NCBI GenBank assembly: GCA_027037535.1
Contig: JALVZQ010000007.1
Coordinates: 299,542-363,541 of the forward strand
Reading direction: 5' to 3'
DNA: 64,000 nucleotides
From: Acidilobaceae archaeon
Lineage (GTDB): Archaea > Thermoproteota > Thermoprotei_A > Sulfolobales > Acidilobaceae
Shown here: in pieces, positions 1-8,190 of the stretch
How positions within the stretch are numbered: position 1 is the stretch's first letter
Layout of the letters: each line of letters begins with the position of its first letter
Notes under the pieces: model-generated
Databases searched by the model: none
The model's input: the letters and a program-made list of their open reading frames with translations, nothing else
What the model was told of the DNA's origin: nothing
Translations under genes and position numbers: made by a program

Positions 1-195
1 ATGAACTGGACCTCAAAGCCCGCTATAGTATCTATTGGATCGTTAACAACTAAGAGACTGGAGAAACATGGTATAAAGCCCCTCTGTACAGCCAATATAT
101 ACACGTTGGAAGGACTCGCAATCTGCCTCGAATCCCTCGAGTCAGAGAAAACGGGTAAACGGCCCAGGCCTGGAGGAGAAAGATATGGAGGCTGA
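1..195 (+). CDS. hemD: Uroporphyrinogen-III synthase, C-terminal fragment (cut by window edge)
   Basis: The frame is already open at base 1, so the gene begins left of the window and the ATG at base 1 is probably an internal Met. The 64 visible residues carry a HemD-like tail: VSIGSLTTKRLEKHGI (strand, Gly, Thr pattern of the second lobe) followed by TLEGLAICLESL. The family cyclises hydroxymethylbilane to uroporphyrinogen III in the cytoplasm for heme/siroheme synthesis. Its stop (193-195) lies inside the next gene, an 11-base overlap, so the two are probably cotranscribed. The call rests on a short tail, so another two-lobed enzyme is possible. Confidence 0.6.
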   Translation: MNWTSKPAIVSIGSLTTKRLEKHGIKPLCTANIYTLEGLAICLESLESEKTGKRPRPGGERYGG

Positions 196-1144
196 AATAA
201 GAAAACTCCAGAAATTGGGATCAGGAAGCATAGTAGTTACACTCCCCAAACACTGGGCACAAAGGCTAGGTCTCGAACCAGGAAAAAACGTTATGCTCAT
301 CAACGAGGATGACGCTATTAGAATTTTACCACTCGAAAAATCGGAGATAAGTGAATGCATCCTCGATTTAAAGAATACGAATCCTCATCTTGCCCTCGGA
401 GTCCCTATTTGCACGTATCTATCCGGTTTAAAGAAGGTCACGGTAAAGCTACCGCCAGGAGGAGAAGACCTAGTTCTCCCCCTAGTTGAGCGAGCAATGA
501 ACTTTGTAGGCCTCCAAGTATATCACCAGTCACGGGGAGAAGTCAGGATAGAGGTCCTACTAGACCATGACAAAATAGATCATATAAAACTAATACGGAA
601 CATGGGATCCGTCCTCCAAGCCCTAACAAAACAAATAGCAGAAGCCCTAGAAACAGGTAAAACGAGCATGGAAAAAGCCAAAATATACAGACGTGAGCTC
701 CTACGAGAACTCTACATGGCGATAAGATACGTATTATCAACCCACAAACAAGCCCAAAACATAATAACAAAAGAGCTAACAGCCCTCACAGCCAGCTACC
801 TAGGCCTAGTAGTTGACCTACTCTACGAGACACTCGAAACAATAACCAATACAAGCCTACCAATAACAGAAAACGATAAGCAAAGAATAGCCCAGATATA
901 TCATGCATTATCAGACACCAGCCTACTCTTCATACTAACCATAGCCAATCCAACACAATCAAAAGTAACAAAACTAACCCAAAGCATCCACCAGATAAAA
1001 AACACGATCCAACAAATGATAGATACCTTAGAAAGCCCAATGGGAGGACTACTAGCCGGAAGACTACAAGATGTAATAAGAGTACTAACTTTAACAGTTT
1101 ACATACTTACATGTAGGGCTCTATTTGAGAAAAATCGTTTATAA
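185..1144 (+). CDS. AbrB-PhoU fusion, phosphate-uptake regulator family
   Basis: 319 aa. Residues about 8-50 are a SpoVT/AbrB swapped-hairpin DNA-binding domain (GSGSIVVTLPKHWAQRLGL then a GxxV turn). Residues about 120-319 are all-helical and PhoU-like. This two-part architecture is common in archaea and is usually annotated as a PhoU-type phosphate regulator. A GGAGG site about 10 bases before ATG 185 supports the start. It overlaps hemD by 11 bases; no phosphate transporter (pstSCAB) is visible nearby, so the link to phosphate is family knowledge only. The 3' half is unusually rich in ATA, CTA and ACA codons. Confidence 0.8.
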   Translation: MEAEIRKLQKLGSGSIVVTLPKHWAQRLGLEPGKNVMLINEDDAIRILPLEKSEISECILDLKNTNPHLALGVPICTYLSGLKKVTVKLPPGGEDLVLPLVERAMNFVGLQVYHQSRGEVRIEVLLDHDKIDHIKLIRNMGSVLQALTKQIAEALETGKTSMEKAKIYRRELLRELYMAIRYVLSTHKQAQNIITKELTALTASYLGLVVDLLYETLETITNTSLPITENDKQRIAQIYHALSDTSLLFILTIANPTQSKVTKLTQSIHQIKNTIQQMIDTLESPMGGLLAGRLQDVIRVLTLTVYILTCRALFEKNRL

Positions 1145-1177
1145 TATTTAATTATACACAATGATATTAGGGATATA

Positions 1178-2011
1178 TTGCTTACACCAAAAGATGAGGA
1201 CGATAAGATGATACGTATAAAAACAATTTTAGATTCATATAAAATAGTCGGTCCAAAACTCTTATTAAAAGAAGCAATAAGAAGGATTTTTGGAATAAGA
1301 TACTCTTATAATGGAATAGTTGTTAATGATTTGAGAACATTCCGTATAATAAAAAATGCAATGAAGAATGGATATGTCATAACTTCTATCGATGGAAATT
1401 GTGTATTGATTACTGACTATGGTAAACTAGTAGTTCCCAAACAAAAATGCAGTTTATTTTCTATATCTGCAGTCGAGAATTTCAGCAGGCTATATGGAAG
1501 ATTAAATGCAAAATCCAGAATAGTATTAGATGTTGGAGGATACATAGGTGATACGGCGTTATATTTCTTGAATAACGGTGCAAGATTAGTTATAGTATAC
1601 GAACCCGTAAAAGATTTGTTTAAATTATTATTAAACAACATAGAATTGAATAATGTTTCAGAAAGAGTTGTCGCTATAAATGCGGGAGTTTGGATAAAGG
1701 ACGGCACTATCGTTTTACCGGCTGAAGAATCATACATTAAAACAGTATCATGGCAAAGTGTTATAAAAAACGTTTCTCAGTATGGGAATAATATAGTTGC
1801 AAAAATTGATTGTGAAGGATGTGAGTATGGACTTATAGGAGTTTCTTGTAAGGATCTGATGATATTAGACGAATATATTATAGAGATACACGGAAAAAGT
1901 GGTCCATTGGTTATGAAATTTACGGACTGCGGTTTTGAAGCTGAAAAAGTTGAAACTATAAACGCATGTACTTCTATATGGTATTTTAAAAGTAATGTTA
2001 CTAGGTCGTAA
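1178..2011 (+). CDS. FkbM-family SAM-dependent methyltransferase
   Basis: 277 aa from TTG 1178; ATG 1208 is an equally good start and removes ten residues. The SAM-binding motif I is VLDVGGYIGDTALYF (residues about 110-124), followed by the acidic strand IVYEP and the later motif AKIDCEGCEYGL, the FkbM signature (K-[IV]-D-x-E-G). Family members O-methylate sugars and other small molecules, often of the cell surface. The gene is clearly more AT-rich than the flanking genes and uses different codons, which suggests transfer. It stands alone: the next gene is convergent. Substrate cannot be inferred. Confidence 0.85.
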   Translation: MLTPKDEDDKMIRIKTILDSYKIVGPKLLLKEAIRRIFGIRYSYNGIVVNDLRTFRIIKNAMKNGYVITSIDGNCVLITDYGKLVVPKQKCSLFSISAVENFSRLYGRLNAKSRIVLDVGGYIGDTALYFLNNGARLVIVYEPVKDLFKLLLNNIELNNVSERVVAINAGVWIKDGTIVLPAEESYIKTVSWQSVIKNVSQYGNNIVAKIDCEGCEYGLIGVSCKDLMILDEYIIEIHGKSGPLVMKFTDCGFEAEKVETINACTSIWYFKSNVTRS

Positions 2012-2118
2012 ATTTTTAATCATAATCTAAGACGCTATCCTGTAAAATTGGTGCATAACTATGATATCGCGCTAATTATAATAAAAATATAAAACAATAA
2101 TATAGTATATAGTAGTTT

Positions 2119-2883
2119 TTAGTCATACATTATGTCGATACCTATCTTTTCTAGTGTGCTAAGCCATTTGAGAAACATTGATACTGTTGGTCCCTGAAAT
2201 ATCGCACCGTGCTGGGGGGCCAGTACTTCTATATTAAGATCCTTGACTCGTGATAGCCAGTAATCTAGTGCTTTTTTACAGCATAGATAGCGTTTGTGGA
2301 ATCCTTCTATATATGCTAAGTGTTTGTCGAAGTTATCTACGAATAAGTACCATTCGTCTTTCGGAAAGACAGCAGCTCCAATATCTCCGCTGAACAGGAC
2401 TCTAAGATTATGATCATATAGGGTGAAATTACCGGGTGAGTGTAAGAAGTGGGCAGGTACGGCTTCCAGATTTACTCCACCAATTTCTATAATATTTCCA
2501 TTGTCAGGTATTTCTATAATATTAAGATCTGCTATTGCTCCTAGATGTGGGAGGAATCTTGTCCAGAGTGCTGAGATGTAAATATTAGCGTTTGGGAAGA
2601 AATCTAGTAAAAGATTTATTGATCCTACTACGTCAGGATCTTGATGACTATAAAATATTGCTTTTACTTTTGATGGATCGAGATACTTGCTTACGGCCTC
2701 GAGTACTTTTTGGAAAACGAAATATCCGCCAGGATCTAAAAGAATACCTTCACCATTATGAACTATAAGATATTGATTAGTTAGGATGCCTTTCTCAGCA
2801 TCGGCTTCGTCCAGGCCAAGCCATATAAATTTATGATTTTCGTTGCCAACAACCACAAGAGGTCTATGAAGTTTACGAACCAT
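2119..2883 (-). CDS. Diiron-type metallo-beta-lactamase fold protein (ODP / flavodiiron-like domain)
   Basis: 254 aa. Metal motif FYSHQDPDVVGS at residues 77-88 gives H80-x-D82-x-D84, the variant seen in oxygen-binding diiron (ODP) and flavodiiron lactamase domains rather than the hydrolytic HxHxDH. Later ligands are AHFLHSPGNF (about 138-148), FSGD, and APQHG. No flavodoxin domain follows, so it is not a complete flavodiiron NO/O2 reductase. Family knowledge suggests O2 or NO binding or reduction, or sensing. The start ATG overlaps the stop of the upstream gene by one base (TAATG), so it is translationally coupled to the unknown 250-aa protein. Confidence 0.82.
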   Translation of the reverse strand: MVRKLHRPLVVVGNENHKFIWLGLDEADAEKGILTNQYLIVHNGEGILLDPGGYFVFQKVLEAVSKYLDPSKVKAIFYSHQDPDVVGSINLLLDFFPNANIYISALWTRFLPHLGAIADLNIIEIPDNGNIIEIGGVNLEAVPAHFLHSPGNFTLYDHNLRVLFSGDIGAAVFPKDEWYLFVDNFDKHLAYIEGFHKRYLCCKKALDYWLSRVKDLNIEVLAPQHGAIFQGPTVSMFLKWLSTLEKIGIDIMYD

Positions 2884-3635
2884 TACTCTATCGCCTCCGG
2901 ACTATGTAAGAATGAACCATATATTTTGACCCTATATAAACCTTCGATCTTATTGAGCGCAGTAGGATCTTCTAGTAATTCATCTCCCGAAATAATAGCA
3001 TAGGTTCCGGCTAGTTGACCATTAATAAATAGTAGTCTGAAGCTTCCGTTACCACTACCTGAAACGTAAACTACCTTATACTTATTAAAAATTCCTTGGC
3101 TATGGAGGTCTTCAATAAACTTATTAAACTCTCCTTTAATTATGCTTACATCCATAGTCTTAACTAGCATTGACTTCATTAGAAGCTTTGAAATCCAAGA
3201 AATATCTGCTAGTTTCCGTGAAAAATCTCTAGCGGTAGTTTGCTTTAGATTTCTGGCATTAACTGAATGATTTACAGCATGTTCTAAGATAGAATAGGCT
3301 AGGTTCCTTAACTTAGGCCATACTATACGTTTTCGCGGACCAGTATAGTCAGCGAACAATAGTATCTTGTTAGTATAGATCTTATACAATAATTTAATCG
3401 TGCTAGCATCGCCTTTAAGTGTAATTACAATCTCGTTATCGGTGCTATGCTCGATTGATATTTCATAAGTATCTTCGAATTTAAAAAAGAATCTTTTGAA
3501 CATCAATCGTAATTTATCATTAAATAATCCTACAACATATGGAATACTTGGAAGTAGATTGTTCTTTTCTTTGAGGTATGTTATAAGATTTTCTTTATCA
3601 AATTCTTTCTGGAGTTCGCCTATTTTCTTAATCAA
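2883..3635 (-). CDS. Conserved-looking protein of unknown function, coupled to the ODP-like gene
   Basis: 250 aa, soluble, basic, no signal peptide or clear membrane segment. I do not recognise the family. The N-terminal half is a beta-rich region (IVITLKGDASTIKLLYKIYTN), the middle is helical (residues about 120-185), and the C-terminal part contains VVYVSGSGNGSFRLLFINGQLAGTYAI-type strands, a heterodimer- or effector-like module. It is the first gene of a two-gene unit with the diiron lactamase protein, so a partner, sensor or output domain for that protein is a reasonable guess. Upstream is a long AT-rich gap. Confidence 0.7.
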   Translation of the reverse strand: MIKKIGELQKEFDKENLITYLKEKNNLLPSIPYVVGLFNDKLRLMFKRFFFKFEDTYEISIEHSTDNEIVITLKGDASTIKLLYKIYTNKILLFADYTGPRKRIVWPKLRNLAYSILEHAVNHSVNARNLKQTTARDFSRKLADISWISKLLMKSMLVKTMDVSIIKGEFNKFIEDLHSQGIFNKYKVVYVSGSGNGSFRLLFINGQLAGTYAIISGDELLEDPTALNKIEGLYRVKIYGSFLHSPEAIE

Positions 3636-4168
3636 ATAGTTCTCCCTCTTTCTTCTTTTGTTTTAGATACCCAACTATATTTCTTGTGAGTATGTTCATT
3701 ATATAATTTGGTTTTAGAAAATAAGTATAGTCATCTAGAACTAATCATTTGAAATATTTATTATAACAATATTATTTTATGTTGCTTTGGTTCTAATAGG
3801 ATATTGTAAGAATTTCGTCATGTTTAATATTTATTATTTATATATACATGATTTGTTACCAGTATTACATTATTTAAATAAAAATAATCATTGTAACTAT
3901 AAAATTATGTATAGAACATGCTTTTAGTACTATAGAATTAATAGATCTTTACAATTATGTTTAGTATCCAGATAACTTGAGCAAGAGCAGGACTACATAA
4001 TATTATATAATATATTATTATAATTGGAAACAAATAGAGAGCCTACGTTTATAGGTAATTTGGATTTCTATAAAAACATTAAAATATTTTTAACTGTCTT
4101 GTTAGCATCTTTTATATTTCGTTATGATCTAATACACCTACTTGGCGTCTAGATTGCTGTGTTCATCG
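3636..4168. other. AT-rich intergenic stretch, no gene seen
   Basis: About 530 bases, very AT-rich, with many TTATAA-like runs and no convincing reading frame on either strand. It contains the promoter of the leftward 250-aa gene near its left end. A short plus-strand frame at 4142-4348 has no coding character and overlaps the membrane gene on the other strand. Confidence 0.6.
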
Positions 4169-4555
4169 TTAACCCTTATGGCCATGGTTATTATCTTGGT
4201 AGTAGGCCCTGATAAATCCTCTCATATTACCGATCGTCCCCGTATAATCATCTATGCTGGTATGGACAGACCACAAGATAGCGATTGGGAAGAGCATAGA
4301 GAGAAAGAGGTAGAGGGAAGCATCCAACCATTCAACAGGTTCAGGTAATATTCCTATTGCTAAATATACCCCACCAAAAATAGTAACGATAATAGCTATC
4401 TTAGCCTGTCTGTTTTTCTCATAGATTACACTATCACAGTCATAACTCACGTATATACAGTAACTTTCGAGATCTTTCACAGGTTTAATAGTCCTTAAGT
4501 AAGATACTATACTTCGGCACTCTTTGTGCAAATCCGCGAGCTTGCCGAGTTGCAT
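4169..4555 (-). CDS. Small membrane protein, probably N-terminally disrupted
   Basis: 128 aa from ATG 4555, with two predicted membrane helices (about residues 52-70 and 79-97) separated by a short acidic loop. No family recognised. The same frame continues upstream of the ATG without a start codon and encodes a further hydrophobic helix (ALALIIFYFGSVGVPILVYVI), ending at a stop around 4628-4630. In the next frame a TTG at 4647 opens a short peptide (MSNNVLTVLKR) that stops at 4612. This looks like an original start followed by a frameshift, so the annotated product may lack its first helix. An authentic short form from ATG 4555 remains possible. Confidence 0.5.
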   Translation of the reverse strand: MQLGKLADLHKECRSIVSYLRTIKPVKDLESYCIYVSYDCDSVIYEKNRQAKIAIIVTIFGGVYLAIGILPEPVEWLDASLYLFLSMLFPIAILWSVHTSIDDYTGTIGNMRGFIRAYYQDNNHGHKG

Positions 4556-4894
4556 TATTACATATACAAGAATAGGGACGCCGACGGATCCGAAATAAAA
4601 GATGATAAGAGCTAGCGCTTCAGTACGGTTAAGACGTTATTGCTCAAATCCGATCCTTTTTCTCTTAATCCGAAATCCTAAACTACAATGAAGAGTATAT
4701 TATAAATATCTATAAATATTATTTTAATCGGTGAGCTTCGAAGCGTCCTAATCGGGTAATCAAGAATCTGCAAAATAAACAAGAAGAGGTGGACGAGGTA
4801 ATATATTTTATGGTTGTTTTTGTTTGGAATTTCCACGCTCTACTATATGTAATGTTATGCGGGGTGAGCCTCTAAAACGACAAATGTTCCAACG

Positions 4895-5150
4895 TTGGAA
4901 AAGGGACAGGAGTTGGGAGTAAACTACTATCTGAGAGAGAAGAATGGCAGAGTATACCTCTACATGGTTATATGTAAGAATAACAGATGCAGGCAGGAGA
5001 ACATAGCAAACGTTGAAGCACTCCATACAATAGCAAAATGGTTCAAATACCGGTGACTACACCTAGACAAACGCACAGCCGAAAAAATACTAGAACAAGT
5101 CCTAAACCGCAACTGCCCACCATGCAAGGAAATGAAGAGTAGGAGCCCCG
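4895..5150 (+). pseudogene. Decayed Cys-rich small gene interrupted by an in-frame TGA
   Basis: From TTG 4895 the frame reads a Cys-containing peptide (NYYLREKNGRVYLYMVICK... ending AKWFKYR) to TGA at 5054-5056, then continues in the same frame as LHLDKRTAEKILEQVLNRNCPPCKEMK. Cys pairs (C-x5-C before the stop, CPPC after) look like a split zinc site. The TGA could replace TGG (Trp). The frame then runs on into the 3' end of the opposite-strand tRNA-Arg, so the real C-terminus is not visible. Position directly at the tRNA 3' end hints at a remnant of an integrated element. No family recognised. Confidence 0.4.
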
Positions 5151-5162
5151 CATCTGTTTGTG

Positions 5163-5240
5163 TGGCGGGCCCGGGGGGATTTGAACCCCCGACCACTGGC
5201 TTAGGAGGCCAGCGCTCTGTCCTGGCTGAGCTACGGGCCC
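5163..5240 (-). tRNA. tRNA-Arg(CCT)
   Basis: Full cloverleaf on the minus strand: acceptor GGGCCCG/CGGGCCC, D-arm GCTCAGCCAGGACAGAGC, anticodon stem CTGGC/GCCAG with loop CTCCTAA (anticodon CCT, complement at 5203-5205, reads AGG), T-arm GGGGG-TTCAAAT-CCCCC, discriminator G and an encoded 3' CCA (5163-5165). No intron. It reads AGG, a codon heavily used in this window. Confidence 0.96.
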
Positions 5241-5469
5241 TTCTATCGGTGCCCGTTGTTGTTTCCTTCTTATTGGTTTTTGTTGTGCAGGTTTTAAAGG
5301 TTATTTTTGATTCTTGTTTTATTGTTGGCTAACGTATTGTCGTGATAATATTAACATAGAATTATTCTATTATAATGTTGGACATTAAAGTGATCTGTAA
5401 TTTTTTGTAATACCACGGGCAGTATTTTTATAGGGGTAATGGATGTGTTTGTAATCAGGGTGTAAACCT

Positions 5470-6843
5470 TTGGCAGAGAATAGTATTCTCGAGAGGCTGT
5501 TTCACATCTCCAAGCGTGGATCAAGCATACGTAAAGAAGTAATTGCTGGCCTTACGACGTTTATGACAATGGCGTATATCTTGTTCGTGAACCCGGCTAT
5601 TCTTGGAGCCGCTGGAATGCCAAAGGACGGGGTAGTTGCAGCCACTGCCTTGTCAGCAGCGATAGCAACTATAATAATGGGTCTCCTCGCTAATGCTCCA
5701 TATGCCCTCGCACCAGGTATGGGTCTAAACGCCTACTTCGCATTCACTGTAGTACCCTTCACGGCGGCGGTTCTTGCAACGAAGGGTATAGATGGAGTAG
5801 AACCTTGGCAGATCGCGCTTGGAGCAGTCCTCGTTGAAGGAATCGTGTTCATAATACTATCGCTGACACAGGTCAGAAGCGCAGTAGCAAACGCCATACC
5901 TATGAACTTAAAATATAGTATAGCAGCCGGAATTGGACTTTTCTTGACTCTTATTGGATTCGCCGATGCAGGAATCATTAGACCCTCAAGTTTTGCTATC
6001 GAGTTTAACACCCAGGCGTTTACAGAGCCCGCTCCACTCCTTGCAATACTCTTTACATTACTTGCAGGTGCATTAATGGCCCTGAGGGTCCCCGGAGCAC
6101 TACTCATTTCGATAATCACGGCAATGCTCGTTGGATGGATAGGAAACGTAAGCAATCCCCCAGAAGCAATCTTAAGCACACCGTCGTTCTCGGCAGCCTT
6201 TAAAGCAGATATATCCGGACTATTAGACCTAGGTATAGCGGCTGCGGTAGCAATAGTATTCACGTTCTTCATAGTAGACTTCTTCGACACCCTTGGAACA
6301 GTAACAGGATTGTCCGCTATGGCAGGACTGATGAAGAAGAACGGGGAAATAGAGAACCTAGATAAAATGCTGTTATCCGACGCTATAGGAACAACGGTAG
6401 GAGCCGTACTAGGGACCAGCACTGTCACCACATATATTGAGAGTGCTGCGGGAGTAGAGGAAGGAGGTAGAACCGGTCTAACCGCTATTGTCGTAGGTAT
6501 ACTATTCCTCCTAGGACTTGTATTCACACCAGTATTCACGGCTACACCAGCCTACGCAACGGCGCCAGCACTAATAATAGTAGGACTACTCATGGCCTCG
6601 ACAATAAATAAGATCGAGCTAAAAGACCCTACAGAGTCGCTTCCAGCATTTTTAACAATAGCAGGGATACCATTCACGTTCAGCATAGCGGACGGTATGG
6701 CTCTAGGATTCATAAGCTATGTATTCCTGAAAATAGCGACTGGCAGATGGAGAGAGCTCAACCCAATACTAGTAATAGTAGCACTAATATTCCTAGTATA
6801 CTTCGTGAGCCTTCCACGAATACATGCAAGCATAACAGGCTAA
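5470..6843 (+). CDS. NCS2-family (AzgA-like) purine/nucleobase permease
   Basis: 457 aa from TTG 5470, preceded by a GGTG site. Strong AzgA-branch NCS2 features: GSSIRKEVIAGLTTFMTMAYILFVNP near the N-terminus, the ALAPGMGLNAYFAF motif (about residues 78-91), and FFIVDFFDTLGTVTGL plus TSTVTTYIESAAGVEEGGRTGL in the second half, the substrate-site motifs of hypoxanthine/guanine/adenine permeases. About 12-14 membrane helices. It imports a purine base with proton or sodium co-transport. It stands alone with no purine-salvage neighbour. Confidence 0.9.
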   Translation: MAENSILERLFHISKRGSSIRKEVIAGLTTFMTMAYILFVNPAILGAAGMPKDGVVAATALSAAIATIIMGLLANAPYALAPGMGLNAYFAFTVVPFTAAVLATKGIDGVEPWQIALGAVLVEGIVFIILSLTQVRSAVANAIPMNLKYSIAAGIGLFLTLIGFADAGIIRPSSFAIEFNTQAFTEPAPLLAILFTLLAGALMALRVPGALLISIITAMLVGWIGNVSNPPEAILSTPSFSAAFKADISGLLDLGIAAAVAIVFTFFIVDFFDTLGTVTGLSAMAGLMKKNGEIENLDKMLLSDAIGTTVGAVLGTSTVTTYIESAAGVEEGGRTGLTAIVVGILFLLGLVFTPVFTATPAYATAPALIIVGLLMASTINKIELKDPTESLPAFLTIAGIPFTFSIADGMALGFISYVFLKIATGRWRELNPILVIVALIFLVYFVSLPRIHASITG

Positions 6844-6950
6844 TCTCATTAGACTGTTTAATTCGTCTTTTTCCCTTTCCCATATACAATAATAATCTTA
6901 ACAGTACTGTGCTCGTCTCAGCGATTCGCTGAATATATTGTGTGAGGATA

Positions 6951-8189
6951 TTATGCTTCTATAGCTCTCTCTAACAATTTTCTATAGGTCAATACTCCGA
7001 TCGCGAGAACTACTATTGTGGCTATGATCGATGGAACAGCATCATATAGGGCCTCACCGGGAGATACGCCGTATATGAGTATTTTCCGGACATCCTCCAT
7101 TAGTCTGGATAATGGCCAGACATCTGCGAATCCCCGTATCCACTCAGGAAGTATCTCCTTCGGAACTACTAGTCCACCCGCGAACATGACAGGCCACGCG
7201 ATAGCGTTCGCCAGTATACCGGCTCCCTCAGGGGTCCGCGCAAGTGGAGCAATTAGTAATCCTACAGCTATAGAGAAGAGGGTTCCAATGAATAGTAGTA
7301 GTGAGATCACAGCCACAGATGCGGGGCTAAGGCCTTGGTATCTTGCTCCAACTATAAGACTTACAGCGAATACAGTTATTGAGGCTAAAGCGACAGCTAC
7401 CATGCCTGATATTATGTCGGAGGCCAGTATTTCTGTCCCGGATATTGGGTTTGACAACAATACTCTTAGAGAGCCTTCTCTCTTCCTCTCAATAACGCTA
7501 GATACTCCTGTGAAGAGTCCGACGAACAGGCTCTCCACGCCTATCATAGCAATCGCATAGAAGGCCTTTATTCCCGCGCTCGTCGCTATAAGGGGTGGAG
7601 TGTACGTGTTCTCTGTGATTTTAAGAGGGTTCTCTATTAAGCGTAGCCATTTTGTCGTATAGTTATAGTATTCGGGTGGTATGGAGATGTTTCCTTCCTC
7701 CATGTACTCTATGCTGGTATTGATATATTGTGATCTGATCTGGTCTGCGAAGCCGTTTAGGAACCCTTCCAAGTAGCCTGAGGCTATTCGGCCGTCATTT
7801 GTATCAACGGTGTAGAGTATTACCTGTCCTTGGAATCCACTTAGTAGATTACTTGTGAAGTTGGAAGGTATGTATAGTCCAGCGCTAACCTTCCCTTTAG
7901 AAACCGCGGCCTCAAGATCACTGGTCGTCTTATACATTTTCACGTTGAAGAGGCCGCTTTCATTCATTGCATCAACAAGTATGCAGCCCATACAGGTGTT
8001 ATTCACAGGGTTATCGGTATTACACACTCCTATTGTAACGGGGTTTGCCTGGGGATTGCCCCAGATGGCAACCATTAATCCATACCATAGGAGGGGGAAA
8101 AGTATTACCCAGAACAATATCTCCTTGTATCTAAAGAGTCCTCTGAGGAACACGTAGGTCTCGCTCAGAACCCTCCATATCACGGCCAA
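6951..8189 (-). CDS. ABC-2 type transporter permease
   Basis: 412 aa. N-terminal membrane helix (about 25-43), then a large extracytoplasmic loop (about 50-205) with the Cys-rich stretch CNTDNPVNNTCMGC and several N-glycosylation sequons, then five more helices. The GVSSVIERKREGSLRVLLSNPISGTEIL segment and the PEGAGILANAIAWPVMFAGGLVVPKEILP segment are typical of the ABC-2/YhgE family of drug, lipid or polysaccharide exporters. Its start lies one base after the stop of the ATPase gene (8191-9141), forming a two-gene exporter operon. Confidence 0.88.
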   Translation of the reverse strand: MAVIWRVLSETYVFLRGLFRYKEILFWVILFPLLWYGLMVAIWGNPQANPVTIGVCNTDNPVNNTCMGCILVDAMNESGLFNVKMYKTTSDLEAAVSKGKVSAGLYIPSNFTSNLLSGFQGQVILYTVDTNDGRIASGYLEGFLNGFADQIRSQYINTSIEYMEEGNISIPPEYYNYTTKWLRLIENPLKITENTYTPPLIATSAGIKAFYAIAMIGVESLFVGLFTGVSSVIERKREGSLRVLLSNPISGTEILASDIISGMVAVALASITVFAVSLIVGARYQGLSPASVAVISLLLFIGTLFSIAVGLLIAPLARTPEGAGILANAIAWPVMFAGGLVVPKEILPEWIRGFADVWPLSRLMEDVRKILIYGVSPGEALYDAVPSIIATIVVLAIGVLTYRKLLERAIEA

Positions 8190-8190
8190 T

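Noticed and set aside
5163..5240. Direct repeat of the tRNA-Arg 3' end as an attachment site
   Set aside because: No second copy of the T-arm/acceptor sequence was seen in the flanking kilobases, so integration is only suggested by position.
5132..5332. Plus-strand frame running through the tRNA-Arg gene
   Set aside because: It reads across the tRNA and has no protein-like content there; only its first residues belong to the Cys-rich remnant.
5733..6539. Long minus-strand reading frame (268 aa) opposite the NCS2 permease
   Set aside because: Low-complexity shadow of the real gene in another frame; the permease motifs are on the plus strand.
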